This document shows positions 33,215 through 44,615 of a DNA stretch of 64,000 bases, one piece after another (position 1 is the stretch's first letter; every line of letters starts with the position of its first letter). The translations under genes were made by a program, and so were the position numbers. The stretch lies in NCBI GenBank assembly GCA_028554755.1, contig JAPTOF010000006.1:7496501-7560500 (forward strand). Reading direction: 5' to 3'. The notes under the pieces were generated by a model. That model saw only the letters and a program-made list of their open reading frames with translations. It was not told the origin of the DNA and made no database searches. Source of the DNA: Cordia subcordata. Taxonomy: Eukaryota > Streptophyta > Magnoliopsida > Boraginales > Cordiaceae.

Positions 33215-35356
33215 TGAAGGATCGATATTATTAAGTGTGGTGTATCCTAGTCCATATTTTCAAAAATTCTACCAAGAAAACATGCTAGGAAAATAAAATA
33301 ACCACATAACACACACAATAACATGCTTATGAACATATAGAATATAACTAGTGCTTGCAAAAATTATACAATGCTAACCCCTTGAAGGGCCAGTTTGGAT
33401 TGGCTTTTTTTCAGGAAAAAGCACTTTTTTTCCTGAAAAAATTATATTAAATTTGCAATAACTATTTGATTTGGCTTCCAAAAAAAGCTGAAATTCTGAA
33501 AAAAGCTCAAATACAGCTTTTTTTAGAAAACAAAATTTTTAGCTTCTAAAAAAAAGCTATTTTTCAAAAGCTGTTAAAAAAAGCGCTTTTAAAAAAAGCC
33601 AATCCAAACGGGCTTGAAGTGTGGGGCTTTTGATGAAGCTAAAAGCCGTCACGAGCTTTGTTCCCGTTCACGAACAAGGCTGCCAAAAATTTTACTATAA
33701 GGGTATTGCAATAGGCAACTCCCTAGTCTTCTTCCCTATGATTAAAGAGACTTATCTTGATAGAATAGCCTTTTGTGTGGGAAGAAGCAAAGTAATTTGC
33801 TCTTGAAAAACTAGAGAAAAAATCACATAAGAAGTGTATATTATGTGTTATAGTATTTTCTTGCCAAAAAGGAAGAAATCAACTACAAAGTGGAACACAT
33901 AAAAGATGTAGGGTCATGTCTATTTATAGAGAGAACCTTGGCACCCAAAGTTGCTAAACTTTCAATGTGGGAGAAAATTTTCATATAGTATTTCCTTTAT
34001 GTAACTTGTCAATCTTGTCTTGGAAGACTTGTGCAAGTTGTCCACTTGTTTTTGTAGTATTTTGTAAGTTGTCCACTTCTCTTGGAAGACTTAGGCCAAG
34101 CCCATTATCTAAGTCCAACACATAGTCCATAATACATATGGAGGCCCAAGCCCAATAGGAAACCATCCTAGCCCAATTAGGTTATCTTGGACTCTAAAAA
34201 AAGTCCAAACCCAATTCCAAGCTTTGGCCTAATAAGGCTACTACCACAATATGGAATTTGCTCTTTCAAGATTACTCTCTCAAAGTCATTTCAACTAGGG
34301 AAGGGACCAATAAGACTCAATTATCCTTGGCTTCCAAAAATAATTAAAAATGTCCTTGCCCGATCTAGGCGACATAATAATAATAATAATTATTTTTAAC
34401 TCCAATCTATTCCACCATAAGATCAAAGTTGCACTCCAAGAATAATTGCCATTACCCAAAAGCTTATCACAAAAGAATGTAAACTTTGTCTTTGACCTAC
34501 TAAATAATTGACCATAATGCCCCTCTATGTATACCCACAGCTAAGACCGGTCCTTTGGCCTGTGTACTATTACCTCCTTAGCTATATCTTTTTCCGTTAG
34601 GTTTCTTGTCCAATTGCCAACCATCCTTGGTCAAGGAATCTCTTGATCTCAGGAGCGACCCTCAAGCCATATGACCGACACACTTATAAAGGTAGTATCA
34701 CTAGATCTAGATTCGGATGATAAATTTGGACAATCCCAAAGAGGGCACATAGATTCCATTTCACATATGCATGTTCCAATTAATTAGAAATTAGCACTCA
34801 ATGTACAAGGCTGTTGATCCTAATAAAATAAGATCTCACCCACAGTGAATCAAAGTGCTAAACCCTAACTTCATTAGTTCATCCACATATACTCAAGATT
34901 AAGAGCAATGATCATTTAATAGCAGCAAGTGTCTTATTTTCTTTCTTTGATAGTACGTCTCTAGAAAACATACTCACAATGGTCCTATCTATTATGTGAC
35001 ACACGTACTATTGAGACAAATCCAGAAAGTCCTCTAATGGCCTAGGTAGATCACCCTTAAAGAGGAAACTTGCTCAATATAACCTTATCCTAGTAGAGTG
35101 CCCAACACTACTATTCAATTATGGATTCAATTATGACGTGACTAAATCTAGACTTGGACCTACTGTGCGTCCAGCCTTATTGCGCACCCAAGTCATTAGT
35201 TCAAGTCAAGGGACCTTTATACATGCATCAATAAAACATAACAAAGATAATATGTAAGAAACTCACAATGCCATTTAACAAAAAAAAATGATTATACATT
35301 GTTTCATATCCAAAATATCACGTACAAGTGAGCTTTAGGGCATAGTAATCCTAACA
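33215..35356 (-). repeat. 5' LTR of the 16 kb copia
   Basis: 2142 bp; longer than the other LTR mainly because of the MITE at 33388-33612. Ends at the GTTAG duplication. Confidence 0.95.
33388..33612. mobile_element. hAT-like MITE in the copia LTR
   Basis: 225 bp with terminal inverted repeats GGCCAGTTTGGATTGGC / GCCAATCCAAACGGGC (small mismatch), flanked by CTTGAAG on both sides (33381-33387, 33613-33619). The sister LTR has the empty site, so this insertion came after the copia element landed. A 7-8 bp duplication and the GGxCxGTTTGG end fit hAT. Confidence 0.85.
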
Positions 35357-35361
35357 GTTAG
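35357..35361. repeat. target-site duplication GTTAG (right)
   Basis: Matches 18996-19000. Confidence 0.95.
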
Positions 35362-35373
35362 AGACTAAGAATA

Positions 35374-35383
35374 GCTGACACCA
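35374..35383 (-). other. decayed PBS next to older copia LTR
   Basis: The minus strand reads TGGTGTCAGC, one or two changes from TGGTATCAGA. It lies 8 nt beyond the LTR end and, after excision of the 16 kb element, leads into the gag ATG at 18959. Confidence 0.6.
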
Positions 35384-35391
35384 TAAGCGAA

Positions 35392-35541
35392 TGTATCCTT
35401 TTTTATTGATGATTTGAAGTTGTACAGGGAGTTTACATTTTATACACATAAGTGGCTAAGCACAACTAAAGTGATAAAACACAAGTGTAATTATCTAAAG
35501 ATTACAACATATAGAATGATAAGCACAAGGAGAAAATAACA
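35392..35541 (-). repeat. older copia LTR, 150 bp
   Basis: Reverse complement of 37391-37599 without that copy's 59-bp internal duplication. It is the 3' LTR for the pol genes to its right and, at the same time, the 5' LTR (with PBS) for the gag fragment at 18959. Confidence 0.8.
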
Positions 35542-36260
35542 GTCCTATTATGACTCTTCTCTGATATGCCCCGCAAGAGGTTAGTCCCATTGAGAACACC
35601 CATCTTAGATCACAATTCTTCGAACCTAGTCCTTGGCAGTGGCTTGTCAAGATATCTACAAGTTGATTTGCTGTTGAGACATGTTGAACAGTTAAAGAGC
35701 CATTTGTAACTTTTTCCCACACAAAGTGATAATCTAGAGCTAAGTGTTTCATCCGTGAATGAAAAACTAGATTTGCACACAGATATGTCACCCCAATATT
35801 GTCACAAAGGAGACACGGTTTGGTCGGCAAATCGTAATATAACTCAGCTAACAAATTTGTTAGCCAAGTAACTTCTGTTGCAGTTGATGCAACTGACCGA
35901 TACTCAGCTTCTATGGATGACCGAGCCACAGTTCTTTGCTTCTTGAAACACCAAGAGATTGTTGTTTGGCCAAGAAAAATTATGTACGATGAGATTAAGG
36001 TGAAGTCATCTTTATTTCTTGCACAATCTGCATCGGAATAGGCCATGAGAGAAAGTATTAACAATTTTTGAATTTGAAGTCCATGATGAATTGTGCCTTT
36101 TAAGTGTCTGAGTAATCTTTTTGCTGCAACCCAATGTTCTTGCTGTGGACAGTGCATAAATCGGGCTAGTTTGTTAACTGCATAAGCTATTTCTGGTCTA
36201 GTAAATGACAAGTATTATAAGCTGCCTACTAGACTTCTATAGCCTTGTGTATCAACCAAG
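35542..36260 (-). pseudogene. older copia RNase H and RT C-terminus
   Basis: The frame 36211-35495 reads FTRPEIAYAVNKLARFMHCP, HWVAAKRLLRHLKGTI, AYSDADCARNKDD, RSSIEAEYRSVASTATEV, CDNIGVTYL, HSRMKHLALDYHFVWEKV and VSTANQLVDILT. The usual SDADW motif has Cys in place of Trp. It runs into the LTR. Nearly complete RNase H, separated from the RT by a frame break near 36220. Confidence 0.9.
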
Positions 36261-37054
36261 TCCGCCTACCTTTCTTGGATAGCTTTGCTGTTGAACTGAT
36301 AGGTGTGATTGAAGGCTTGGCTTCATCCATGGAATGGTTGTGAAGCAGGTCCTTCACATAGTGATGTTGTGACAAGAATAAGCCTTTTGTTATTGGAATC
36401 ACCTCAATGCCCAAAAAGTAGTGGAGCATACCCAGATCCTTGATAGAGAATTATGAGACAAAGCTACAATGATCTTGTTGTTAAAAGCCATAGAGTTCCC
36501 TATTAACAGCAAATCATCGACATAAACCAGGAAATATGCAATAGTTGACCCATTTTTGTAAACAAATAATGATGAGTCAGATTTTGAGTTTACAAAACCC
36601 AATGATGGAATAAAAAACTTCAGTTCATTGAACCAAGCTCGCGGAGCTTGCTTTAATCCATAGAGCAACTTGTTGAGGCGACATACATGATTAGGCTTTG
36701 TCTTATCAATGAATCCAAGTGGTTGTGCCATAAAGACCTCTTCCTGCAAATGCCTATGTAGAAAAGCATTATTGACATCCAATTGATTTTTTTCCAATCT
36801 TGCGAAACGGCAATTGTTAATACTACCCGTATTGTTGAGGGTTTAACAACAGGGCTAAATGTTTCATGAAAATCAATCCCAAGCTGTTGATGGAATCTCT
36901 TAGCAACTAATCGTGCTTTGTATCTTGCAATACTTCCATCAGGATGTCTCTTGATTCTGAACACCCATTTGCATCCCACTAAGTTTTTGCTTTTATCACG
37001 TGGCCCAAGCTCACAAGTTTTGTTTTTTGCTACAGCGCTCATTTCCTCTTGCAT
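36229..37054 (-). pseudogene. older copia reverse transcriptase
   Basis: Overlapping frames: 37054-36653 reads CELGPRDKSKNLVGCKWVFR, IKRHPDGSIARYKARLVAKR and DFHETFSPVVKPSTIRVVL; 36797-36399 reads VNNAFLHRHLQEEVFMAQP, KLLYGLKQAPRAWFNEL and FLVYVDDLLLIGNS (catalytic pair); 36429-36229 gives LHYFLGIEVIPITKGLFLSQ. Frame changes near 36800 and 36420. Confidence 0.9.
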
Positions 37055-37360
37055 TGCAGGTCACCATTTGCCAACTTTAAGAGCCTCACAGACAGATATA
37101 GGTTCAATTGGGGTTGATATAAGATGGGTTGTAATGGCAAAAAGGGAGAGAATATGCTTGTGTTTAAAAATTTTGTTTTTTGATTTGGTATGCATTTGGT
37201 GGGTTGAGAGATTTTATGGTTCATTTAGGTGTGTGTCAGGGTCTAGGCCAGTTGAACTTTGAAGGACTAGAGGCTCGTTGGTAGTGACCTCTGCAGGACT
37301 TTGTTTATGTGGGACATCTTCATAGGTCGACACATCACCTTGAGCAAGAGTGTTGGTATC
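37055..37360 (-). pseudogene. older copia linker region
   Basis: The minus strand reads KCIPNQKTKFLNTSIF and CEALKVGKW before the QEEMSAVAKNKTCELG block; this is the segment between integrase and RT. Integrase is missing, and homology ends near 37360. Confidence 0.65.
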
Positions 37361-37390
37361 AAAAATATCAGAGAAGAGTCATAACATGAC

Positions 37391-37599
37391 TGTTATTTTC
37401 TCCTTGTGCTTATCATTCTATCTGTTGTAATCTTTAGATAATTACACTTGTAGTTTATCTCCTTGTGCTTATCATTCTATATGTTGTAATCTTTAGATAA
37501 TTACACTTGTAGTTTATCACTTTAGTTGTGCTTAGCCACTCGTGTGTATAAAATGTAAACTCCCTGTACAACTTTAGATCATCAGTAAAAAAGTATACA
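37391..37599 (+). repeat. older copia LTR, inverted, with 59-bp duplication
   Basis: Same LTR as 35392-35541 but on the plus strand: TGTTATTTTCTCCTTGTGC...TATACA. A 59-bp segment (CTCCTTGTGCTTATC...GTAGTTTAT) occurs twice in tandem with one mismatch. ATATCAGAGAAGAGTCATAA precedes it (from about 37365), as it precedes the other LTR. Confidence 0.85.
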
Positions 37600-37607
37600 T
37601 TCTCTTA

Positions 37608-37815
37608 TGGTATCAGAGCCTAGAAGTCAAATGGCACATGTTTGATCTTTACCGCCACCATTTAATTAAATTATTCACGTACAAGCTCTAAACAAATTAC
37701 GCTGCACGTGAGGGGGCGTGTTAACATAATAAATAAATAAATAAATGTCCTCTCTATAAGCTTAAACTTTTAGATGAAGTGGTAACTTAAGATGGTATCT
37801 GCAAAGCGAATATTG
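37608..37815 (+). repeat. TRIM-like short LTR repeat with PBS
   Basis: TGGTATCAGAGCC (37608-37620) serves as PBS for the LTR before it, and the same sequence starts a short unit: GGCACATGTTTGATC, TTTAATTAAATTATTCACG, CAAGCTCTAAACAAATTACG, purine tract GTGAGGGGGC, then TGTTAACATAATAAATAAAT...AAGCTTAAACTTTTAGATGA. Interior plus polypurine tract plus a ~70-bp LTR is the TRIM plan. Confidence 0.6.
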
Positions 37816-38290
37816 ACTGTTATGAGTAATTAATGAAACCATCCGTAAATTTTGGGGTGATTTTGAAACCTTGTTCTTAGTTTTAGTACATCCTAGAATA
37901 TTTCACTATTATTGCAATTGAAAACTGCCACCGTCCATTGTTTGTAAGATGCTAATATGTTATAAAAAATATTTGCATGCTTACCCAAAATGAAAAAAAA
38001 AAAAAAAGAAGAAGAGATGTTCAGTACTATGACAAGGTTAAATTGTCTGAAATAGATGAGTCGATTCAGCTAATCAAGTACTTATTCAAATGACCCAATG
38101 TTGGTTCATTCATCTCGAAGGTCGCCCGTAACAATGAAATTAACCACACGAGAAATACACCATTCGGGCCATATGGAACGTTTAACCCACATCTAGGGTC
38201 AGCCAAATGATTTGGGCTGACCCAATATATAAACTTTGTTACACCTAGTTTAATTTTTGCCACAACGTGTATGGTATACAATTTCTTTGA
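37816..38290. other. no gene seen
   Basis: AT-rich. A short minus-strand open frame at 38281-38066 resembles nothing recognised. Confidence 0.5.
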
Positions 38291-38470
38291 TATTGCCGAG
38301 CCGATTTCTCCATCGCCGAAAACATCGAAATTGACTTGGAAGAATTACCGGATTGGGATACCGTACGTTTTACGTGTTCTGACAACGAAACAACTATAAA
38401 ATGTGCGAGAAGAAGATTCATAACATCATGTGCTGCATCATTGCACGGAAGTTACTGTTCGCCCGCCTAG
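38291..38470 (+). other. unidentified open stretch, possible exon remnant
   Basis: An open plus-strand frame without ATG, about 59 codons to a TAG at 38468, reading ADFSIAENIEIDLEELPDWD then TVRFTCSDNETT. The acidic start and GC content above its surroundings suggest a decayed exon. I recognise no family, and no splice or promoter evidence supports it. Confidence 0.25.
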
Positions 38471-39540
38471 TAACATTTTAAGTTAGGTAAACTGCGTCAA
38501 TCGATTCTTATTTTTGTTACATGGGACAATCTTATGTCTTTTTTTAATTTGTGACAAATTAGTCTAATAACTAATATTATCGTTCGTGAATATTTCAAAC
38601 CCTACTTTTCATTAAAAAATATTGTTAAGTCTCGTAAATTTACTTATTGTTATAAAAATAACTACAAAATATAAAAAGAGATATATGAACAAAATAAATA
38701 AAGAGAATATAAATAACAAGAAAAAGGAGAAAAAAATATAAGAGAGAGGAGATGAGAAAATATTTTATTTCTTCTCTTGGTTGTTGGTACTTGATACATG
38801 ATATAAGTTTACAATGTAGAAGCCCCTATTAATAGGAGCAATACAAGAATAGTTATATAAGACTAGAATTTACATGGAGTTAGAATACATAAATTAATCC
38901 AACTACATGTGAGTCCAGATAATAATGAACATATATAAAGTTTGGATAATAATAAACTAATCTAAAGATGAATATCTACATTAATTAAAAATTTTATAAT
39001 ACTCTCCCTTGGATATTTATTTCTCAAGAATATGTCTCGTTAAAACCTTACTAGGAAAAAATTCAATAGGCTAAAAAAACTTTTGATAAAAAAAGAATAC
39101 AATATTTTAGTTTAAAGATGAATATCTACAATAATTAATAATTTTATAACACTTATTTATTTATTTTTATTTCTTTTTCAAGGATATGTTCAAAATTTTC
39201 ATCTAGCCGCACAAAATTTTCATCTGAGATTGACGTGCTAAGCAATCCAGGGGAGAAAAATATGGCACCGGGCCCGTCATCGATGCAGCCATCGTTAACT
39301 TTTCTTTTTCTGTGGATGCAGCCATCGTTTTTCACGCGCTTTTGCGCAACTTTTCTTTTTCTTTGGTCTTCAAAGCTTTTCTGGCCACAAAAAGCACTCG
39401 GAAAGCTATGTCATTGCAAGCACAAAAAGAGATGACGTCTTCCCCAAAAACAAAAGGGCAAAAAACATTACGCAAGCACATTCTTTCTAGTTGTTAATAC
39501 AATAAATTAAGAAATTAATAATATTATTATAAATTAAACT
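38471..39540. other. no gene; short tandem duplication
   Basis: AT-rich spacer. GATGCAGCCATCGTT occurs twice 34 bp apart (39282 and 39316), each followed by TTTTC-type runs and ending in a GC-richer patch to 39450. Open frames here overlap on both strands and look spurious. Confidence 0.5.
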
Positions 39541-39544
39541 TTGA

Positions 39545-39740
39545 GATAAGATGGTAATTTTAAAATGATATTAGAATATATAAATCAAATTGTATCAAGT
39601 TCAAATATCACCTCCACTCATTTAAAACTACTAAAATTATTAACGTATAAGTTCTAAACAAATTATGCTACAGAGGGACATATCAATACAATAAATTAAT
39701 GTCCTTTTAAGCTTAAGCTTTGTGGTGGTAACCCTTAAGA
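39545..39740 (+). repeat. TRIM-like repeat, diverged
   Basis: Aligns to 37608-37800: GATATTAGAATATATAAATC for the PBS side, AAGTTCAAATATCACC, GTATAAGTTCTAAACAAATT, GAGGGACATATCAATACAAT, AATGTCC..TTAAGCTTAAGC. Confidence 0.5.
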
Positions 39741-40177
39741 CTTCTTGATTATTGTATCTTCAAAATATTTTCTTTCCTCTAATAACTTTTCTAATTTAAT
39801 CTATATTATTTATGAAAAACAATCAGAAATAATTCGGCATTTATAATACAACAATATTTGAGGCTGACAATGAAGCACCGTTCATGTACTGGAACATCGT
39901 CAAGGAAATTGCATATTATCGTCAGGGAAAATTATAATATCATAGGTTTTCAATACTATTATTTACTAAAAATTAGTTGTTGATTATTTCAGAGGTTTTA
40001 AATTAATACTTAATATTATAATTATGGTCAAATTAGTCGTTTATATTTCAAAACATGCATATTAGTCCACAGTTTTTAACTTTCAAGTTCTATTTAAATT
40101 AGTACCTAAAATAAGACAATGGGGATCAATTTGAATAATTTTGTAAAATATTGGGAATTAAAATGAATATTATTGGA

Positions 40178-40370
40178 GTTACTACTTCATTTAAAAGTTT
40201 AAGCTTGTAGAAGGGGTATTAGCTTATTTATTTATTGTGTTAACACGCCAAGCTTGTAAAGAGGTGGCGATAAAGATCGAACTTGTGTCGTTTAGCTTCT
40301 AATCTTACCACTTCATCTAAAAGCTTAACTTGTAGAGAGGATTTTGGTTTATTTATTTATTATGTTAACA
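40178..40370 (-). repeat. TRIM-like element with two short LTRs
   Basis: Minus strand: TGTTAACATAATAAATAAAT...TTTTAGATGAAGTGG (about 40370-40303), a short interior with AAGTTCGATCTTTATCGCC, then again TGTTAACACAATAAATAAAT...TTTTAAATGAAGTAGT (about 40250-40178). Two direct repeats of about 70 bp with TGTTAACA starts. The interior is shorter than at 37608 and lacks the PBS core. Confidence 0.6.
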
Positions 40371-42410
40371 AATATTTTGCATGAGTTAAAACTAATTTAA
40401 CTAAAATATTAAAGACTAATTTGGACATCTTTTTAAAATTAATCCTTATGTTAACATTTTCAACGGTAATTCATGCTGATGAGGTCCAGTTGACGCTGAT
40501 CCACACACCAAAAAAAAAGGGAGGAGGAGAAGAAGAAATTAAAGGAGGCCCACCTCACGTGATGCACGGAATGAAATTCATTATGATATGTAATATGCGG
40601 TTCCACTCTCATGCAAATTCAAAATTTTCGGCACCCCAAGTTTCCTTAGATTCCATCCAGTCGAAATTGAGGTGGAAATTAAAATAAATGGTGACATTTC
40701 AAAGATTCTCTTACTTGACCAAAAAATGGGAAAATTTTCTTAGAAAATAGAATAATTATTATCTACTTTATACAATCGTTGGTTATGCAACCTGGTCCTC
40801 AACATGCATGTGCAACACAAGTTTGTCACTAATGGATTAATTCCGGTTAGTTACAATATAATAAGTATTTGACCTCTTTTAAAGTGAAAAATAAAATTAA
40901 AGGAGAGAAAAAATATCATCGGCCAAAAAAAAGAAAAAGAAAATATGTCAACACTCTAGTAACTTATCAATATGTCAGTGCGTTTGAAATAGCACATAGT
41001 GACTTCGAATTCAAGAACTGAATTTTGATGAATGAAGGATAATAAAATGCGAAAATCTTGGTTGAAAAAAAAAAAGGGAAAACCTTCAAAACTTAAAAAT
41101 CCAAACTTGGTATTCTAAACCAGAACTCAGCAATGGAACTTCCGGCACCAACCAACATCGTCTCTCAAAAATATTTTTTGGATTTCCAATTGCGAAAACG
41201 CTAAGTAGCTTTTTAAATATTAATTAGAAGAGCCCATGATATTGTAAGATCTTATTTAGACTTGCAATTTATAAACGTAAAAACTTTATATTGTTTAACT
41301 TTTCTCTCAATATTTTAGAAACAGTGGGAAAGGGGGATTCTCCTAGAAATGTTTCCCGTGGTGGTGGAGATAAGAGGAAGCTTATAACGGATTTTGCTGA
41401 TTTCAATAATTTTTTAAGAGCCATGCGTATAATAACTTTACGCTTTATTGTGTATGCTTAGAACTCTTGTAATACTCATCTAGTTGTATACAGCTACTAT
41501 AAACGATTCTAACATACATAAAGAGCTAATTTGGCTTTTAGTTTAAAGATATCATTTTGTAAAAAAAACGTTTAGACTTTTGGTTAAAAAGACTTTTGGT
41601 AAAAACGGAATTATGTTTGGTTACTTTTATATAAAACGGACTTTTATTAAACAAGATGATGTTTGAATTTATATTTTAAAATAATGGTTATTTGTTTCAA
41701 TTACTAAATGAGACCTTTTAACAATTTTAATAATAAACTATTATTTGCTTTATATAATATGCTTTTTATTTTAATTATATTTTAACTTGTTTGAATAATT
41801 TTTAAAAAAATTATAGTTAACTAATAATTATTTTTTTAGAATTATTAAATAAAATATATTTTTATTAATTTCATTTATTATTAAAATTATTAATTATTAA
41901 ATTGATTTAATTATTTATTATTATATTTTGTTAATTTTTATTATATTATTATAATTAAATTCAGACATTTAAGTTTATTTTTTAATTATAATTGTAATTA
42001 AAAATATTAATAATTAGAACAATGAGGATATTTTTATTTTAAAGTTTTTGAAAGCTCCTTCCTCCAAACTACAAACAGAAAAATAAAAAATTTTAACTTC
42101 TCCGTTTGAGCAAAAAACTCTGTTAACTTTTGGCTCAAACCAGCTTTTTTAAAATTAAAAATCAAAACTTTTGGTTGAAACCAACTTTAAAAATAAAAAA
42201 CCAAACACCCTTATTTTTTCATAACTGAGAGGTTGCAAAAGTTAATTTAGCTCTCCAAAATAGAAAATCAGAATGGCTCAAAATCCCTAAGACTAACAGA
42301 GGTTCATTAAAACTAATAGAATTAAATTTTTGTAACAATCAAATAATTGACCAATTAAAATTTCTTTTCTACTCTTACTTTATTTCTTCTCCAAACACAT
42401 GTTCTACACG
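40371..42410. other. no gene; decayed repeats
   Basis: AT-rich. 40830-40900 resembles the 3' half of the SINE (GGATTAATTCCGGTTAG, ...TTGACCTC.TTTAAAGTGAAAAA). 41527-42215 begins CTAATTTGGCTTTTAGTTTA and ends AAAAACCAAACACCCTTATT, weakly inverted ends suggesting an old hAT-type MITE; no clear target-site duplication. No coding signal. Confidence 0.45.
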
Positions 42411-42430
42411 CATTACCAAGATTCATCATG

Positions 42431-42556
42431 TATTACCAAAGATCTAGTGGTCAAGTAGTATGTCGTTCACCTTTAGTGTGAGTAAGTCCAAGGATCAATT
42501 CCCTCTAATTAAATGTTATAATTGGCCCTTGGCCTCATTTGAAGTAAAAAAAAAAA
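42431..42556 (+). mobile_element. tRNA-derived SINE with A-tail
   Basis: TATTACCAAAGATCTAGTGG..., box A TAGTGGTCAAGT, box B GGATCAATTCCC, A-tail to 42556; flanked by TCATCATG (42423-42430 and 42557-42564). Shared with the left copy, so inserted before the duplication. Confidence 0.75.
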
Positions 42557-43124
42557 TCATCATGCATTCATCGTTTTTGAGAAATTATGTTATTTTTGTA
42601 AACCAAATCAAGAGAAAAGGATGACTATACATGCCATTAAAAAAAAAAAGAGAAAATAAAAATAAAAAATAAAAACCCAACCCAAAGACAATACAAAAAC
42701 ACCACTGATTTGTGGAAACAAACATCACACACGCACATACCCATTAATACACAAAAGCTCTTATATATATGCACAAACATAGAATACCTCTCCCACATGC
42801 ACATATTGGCCTTGGTGTTGTCGATTGTAATTGGGGATTTAAAATAAGGGTTGGGGTTTCAATTGCAATTGGGGACTTAAGACTAGGGTTCTTGAAGGGG
42901 CGGCTAGGGTAGTGCTGTTTTTCCTTTTCCTTTTCCTGAATATTTCTCAAAAGAAAAGGAAAACTTGACGGATTTCTTTGTCTCAATGCTAAAACGTTGA
43001 GGATCTTAATGTCTTATTCTCCATGAACAGTATAGAAAAACTTTTTTTCAATACTCTTTTATGTACTAAAGCTTAAAACTTGAAAAGTTTGATACTTATC
43101 GATCAAAAAAAAGAAAAAAAGAAA

Positions 43125-43380
43125 GTTTGATACTTAAAACTTATTGTTCGCCCATTTAAAAATATTAAAATTGTGTACATACAATATTCAAAATTAATCA
43201 TACTTACATGGGAGGGAGCGTGTTAATATAATAAATACATACATTGCCAGATTTAAAAATGTTAAAGTTGTATATATATGCGCAAGGCTCAAAAACTAAT
43301 CACGGAATGTGAGAGGTCGTGTTAATTAATATAATAAATAAATATATTAATATTCTTAAGCTTATAGATGAAGTAAAAAT
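43125..43380 (+). repeat. TRIM-like repeats, diverged
   Basis: Counterpart of 3085-3330: GGGAGGGAGCGTGTTAATAT and GTGAGAGGTCGTGTTAATT, each followed by AATAAAT runs and ending CTTAAGCTTATAGATGAAGT. Confidence 0.5.
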
Positions 43381-44522
43381 TGGATATTATTTTCTGAATT
43401 TCAATATTTTTTTAGAATTATATGTATAATATATTTACTTGTCATTGTATATGCTTAGGACTCTTGCAATACTCATTGTATATAATACTCTAAATGATCG
43501 TACGTATAGAATCAACAGAGAAAAACCTTTTTCTCAATACTCTTTTAGAAGCCCCTGTCTCATTCTCCTTTACAAGGAATGTTACGCCTGGAGTCCGACA
43601 TCCAAAGTATGTAAGTGGGACTAACGTTATAGGCGTTGTGAGATTTCATCTGTTAAATTATAGAATTTTTAGTAGAGTTTTTGAGTAAAAATGTTGTTTA
43701 ATAAAAGTTTTGATTGTTTGGAGCACAGTTGTTTGGGGCAGCATTTCCTTTACAGCTCTCAATCTTAGAGGTATTAGTCTCAAGTCTAATGTGATTTGAG
43801 GATAGCCTAATTAGTCTTAAGTCCAATGCGGCTTGAAGATAGCCTAACTCAAAGGGAAAAAATGCATTAGATTCTAGGTCTTGTATTTTAGGAGTTAAAT
43901 TTTTAGCTATTTTTAGGGTAATAATTTTGGACTAGTACTTTTAAAAATATTGACTAGGTTTTTTGAGAAATAAAGAAGAAAAGTAATTTTTGACAAAATA
44001 TAAAAATAATTTCTCAAAAGACTTATTTAAAAGTCTTAATTCGGAACTTTTATTTTTTTAAAAGCTTTTTTTAGCTTTAACTTTTTAAAACTCCTTTACA
44101 ATAGGTCAAGTAAGTTAACTTGGACTTTTATTTGACAGAAAATATTTTTAGACGTCTTAAAACTAGGCCAAACAGACTCATGGTTATAAGCAATATTTTT
44201 TAGGCATCGAATTAATTAGCAGGAATCCAACCACTCGGTGCATGCATGTCAAGCAAACTGAACAATCCAATACGTAATTCGATATCTTCAAATAAATTTC
44301 TAATTCGTGGTGAATTCGGATTCATCAACTATAAGCAAATTGGAGATGATTTTGAAATTAAAAGACTGCATTTAATACGCAGACTCACTCAAGAAGAACG
44401 CATAATCAATTCGAAGACGTACATGTCAACTCACTCACGTGTACATGACGTGATGACCAATTGTGAACTGCTGGAGATATAAACGTGCAACACATTGCTA
44501 GAAATATATACATGATGATTAT

Positions 44523-44530
44523 TATAAATA
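44523..44530 (+). promoter_or_regulatory. candidate TATA box of the TPS gene
   Basis: TATAAATA about 90 bp upstream of the ATG at 44616 and about 560 bp upstream of the first certain TPS exon. Position and motif only. Confidence 0.4.
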
Positions 44531-44615
44531 CCTCAACGATGTTGCATGACATCGAAATCTCATCCAATACTTCGACAAAAAAGATAAAATAACATAAAAG
44601 AAGAACAAATTAATC

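Larger units (their letters stand above)
19001..35356 (-). mobile_element. Ty1/copia LTR retrotransposon, 16.4 kb with nested insertion
   Basis: LTRs at 19001-20900 and 33215-35356 both start TGAAGGATCG and end TAATCCTAACA on the plus strand (TG...CA on the coding strand) and are bracketed by a perfect 5-bp duplication GTTAG. The coding strand is minus: PBS beside the right LTR, gag-protease-integrase-RT-RNase H between 24765 and 20915, polypurine tract beside the left LTR. The domain order INT before RT defines copia. The 5' leader (24766-33214) is swollen by a 6.8 kb gypsy-type element. Coding regions have stops and frameshifts, so it is inactive. Confidence 0.96.

Noticed and set aside
37608..37620. 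tRNA gene from TGGTATCAGAGCC
   Set aside because: This is a primer-binding-site sequence after an LTR end; no cloverleaf can be formed with the flanks.
39153..39497. overlapping short frames near 39.3 kb
   Set aside because: Opposite-strand overlap across a small tandem duplication; no recognisable protein.
44246..44482. 78-residue plus-strand frame upstream of the TPS gene
   Set aside because: Lies in the ~210-bp segment lacking in the duplicate block; ends before the candidate TATA box and shows no TPS motif. It could be a scrap of something, but I cannot support a gene.
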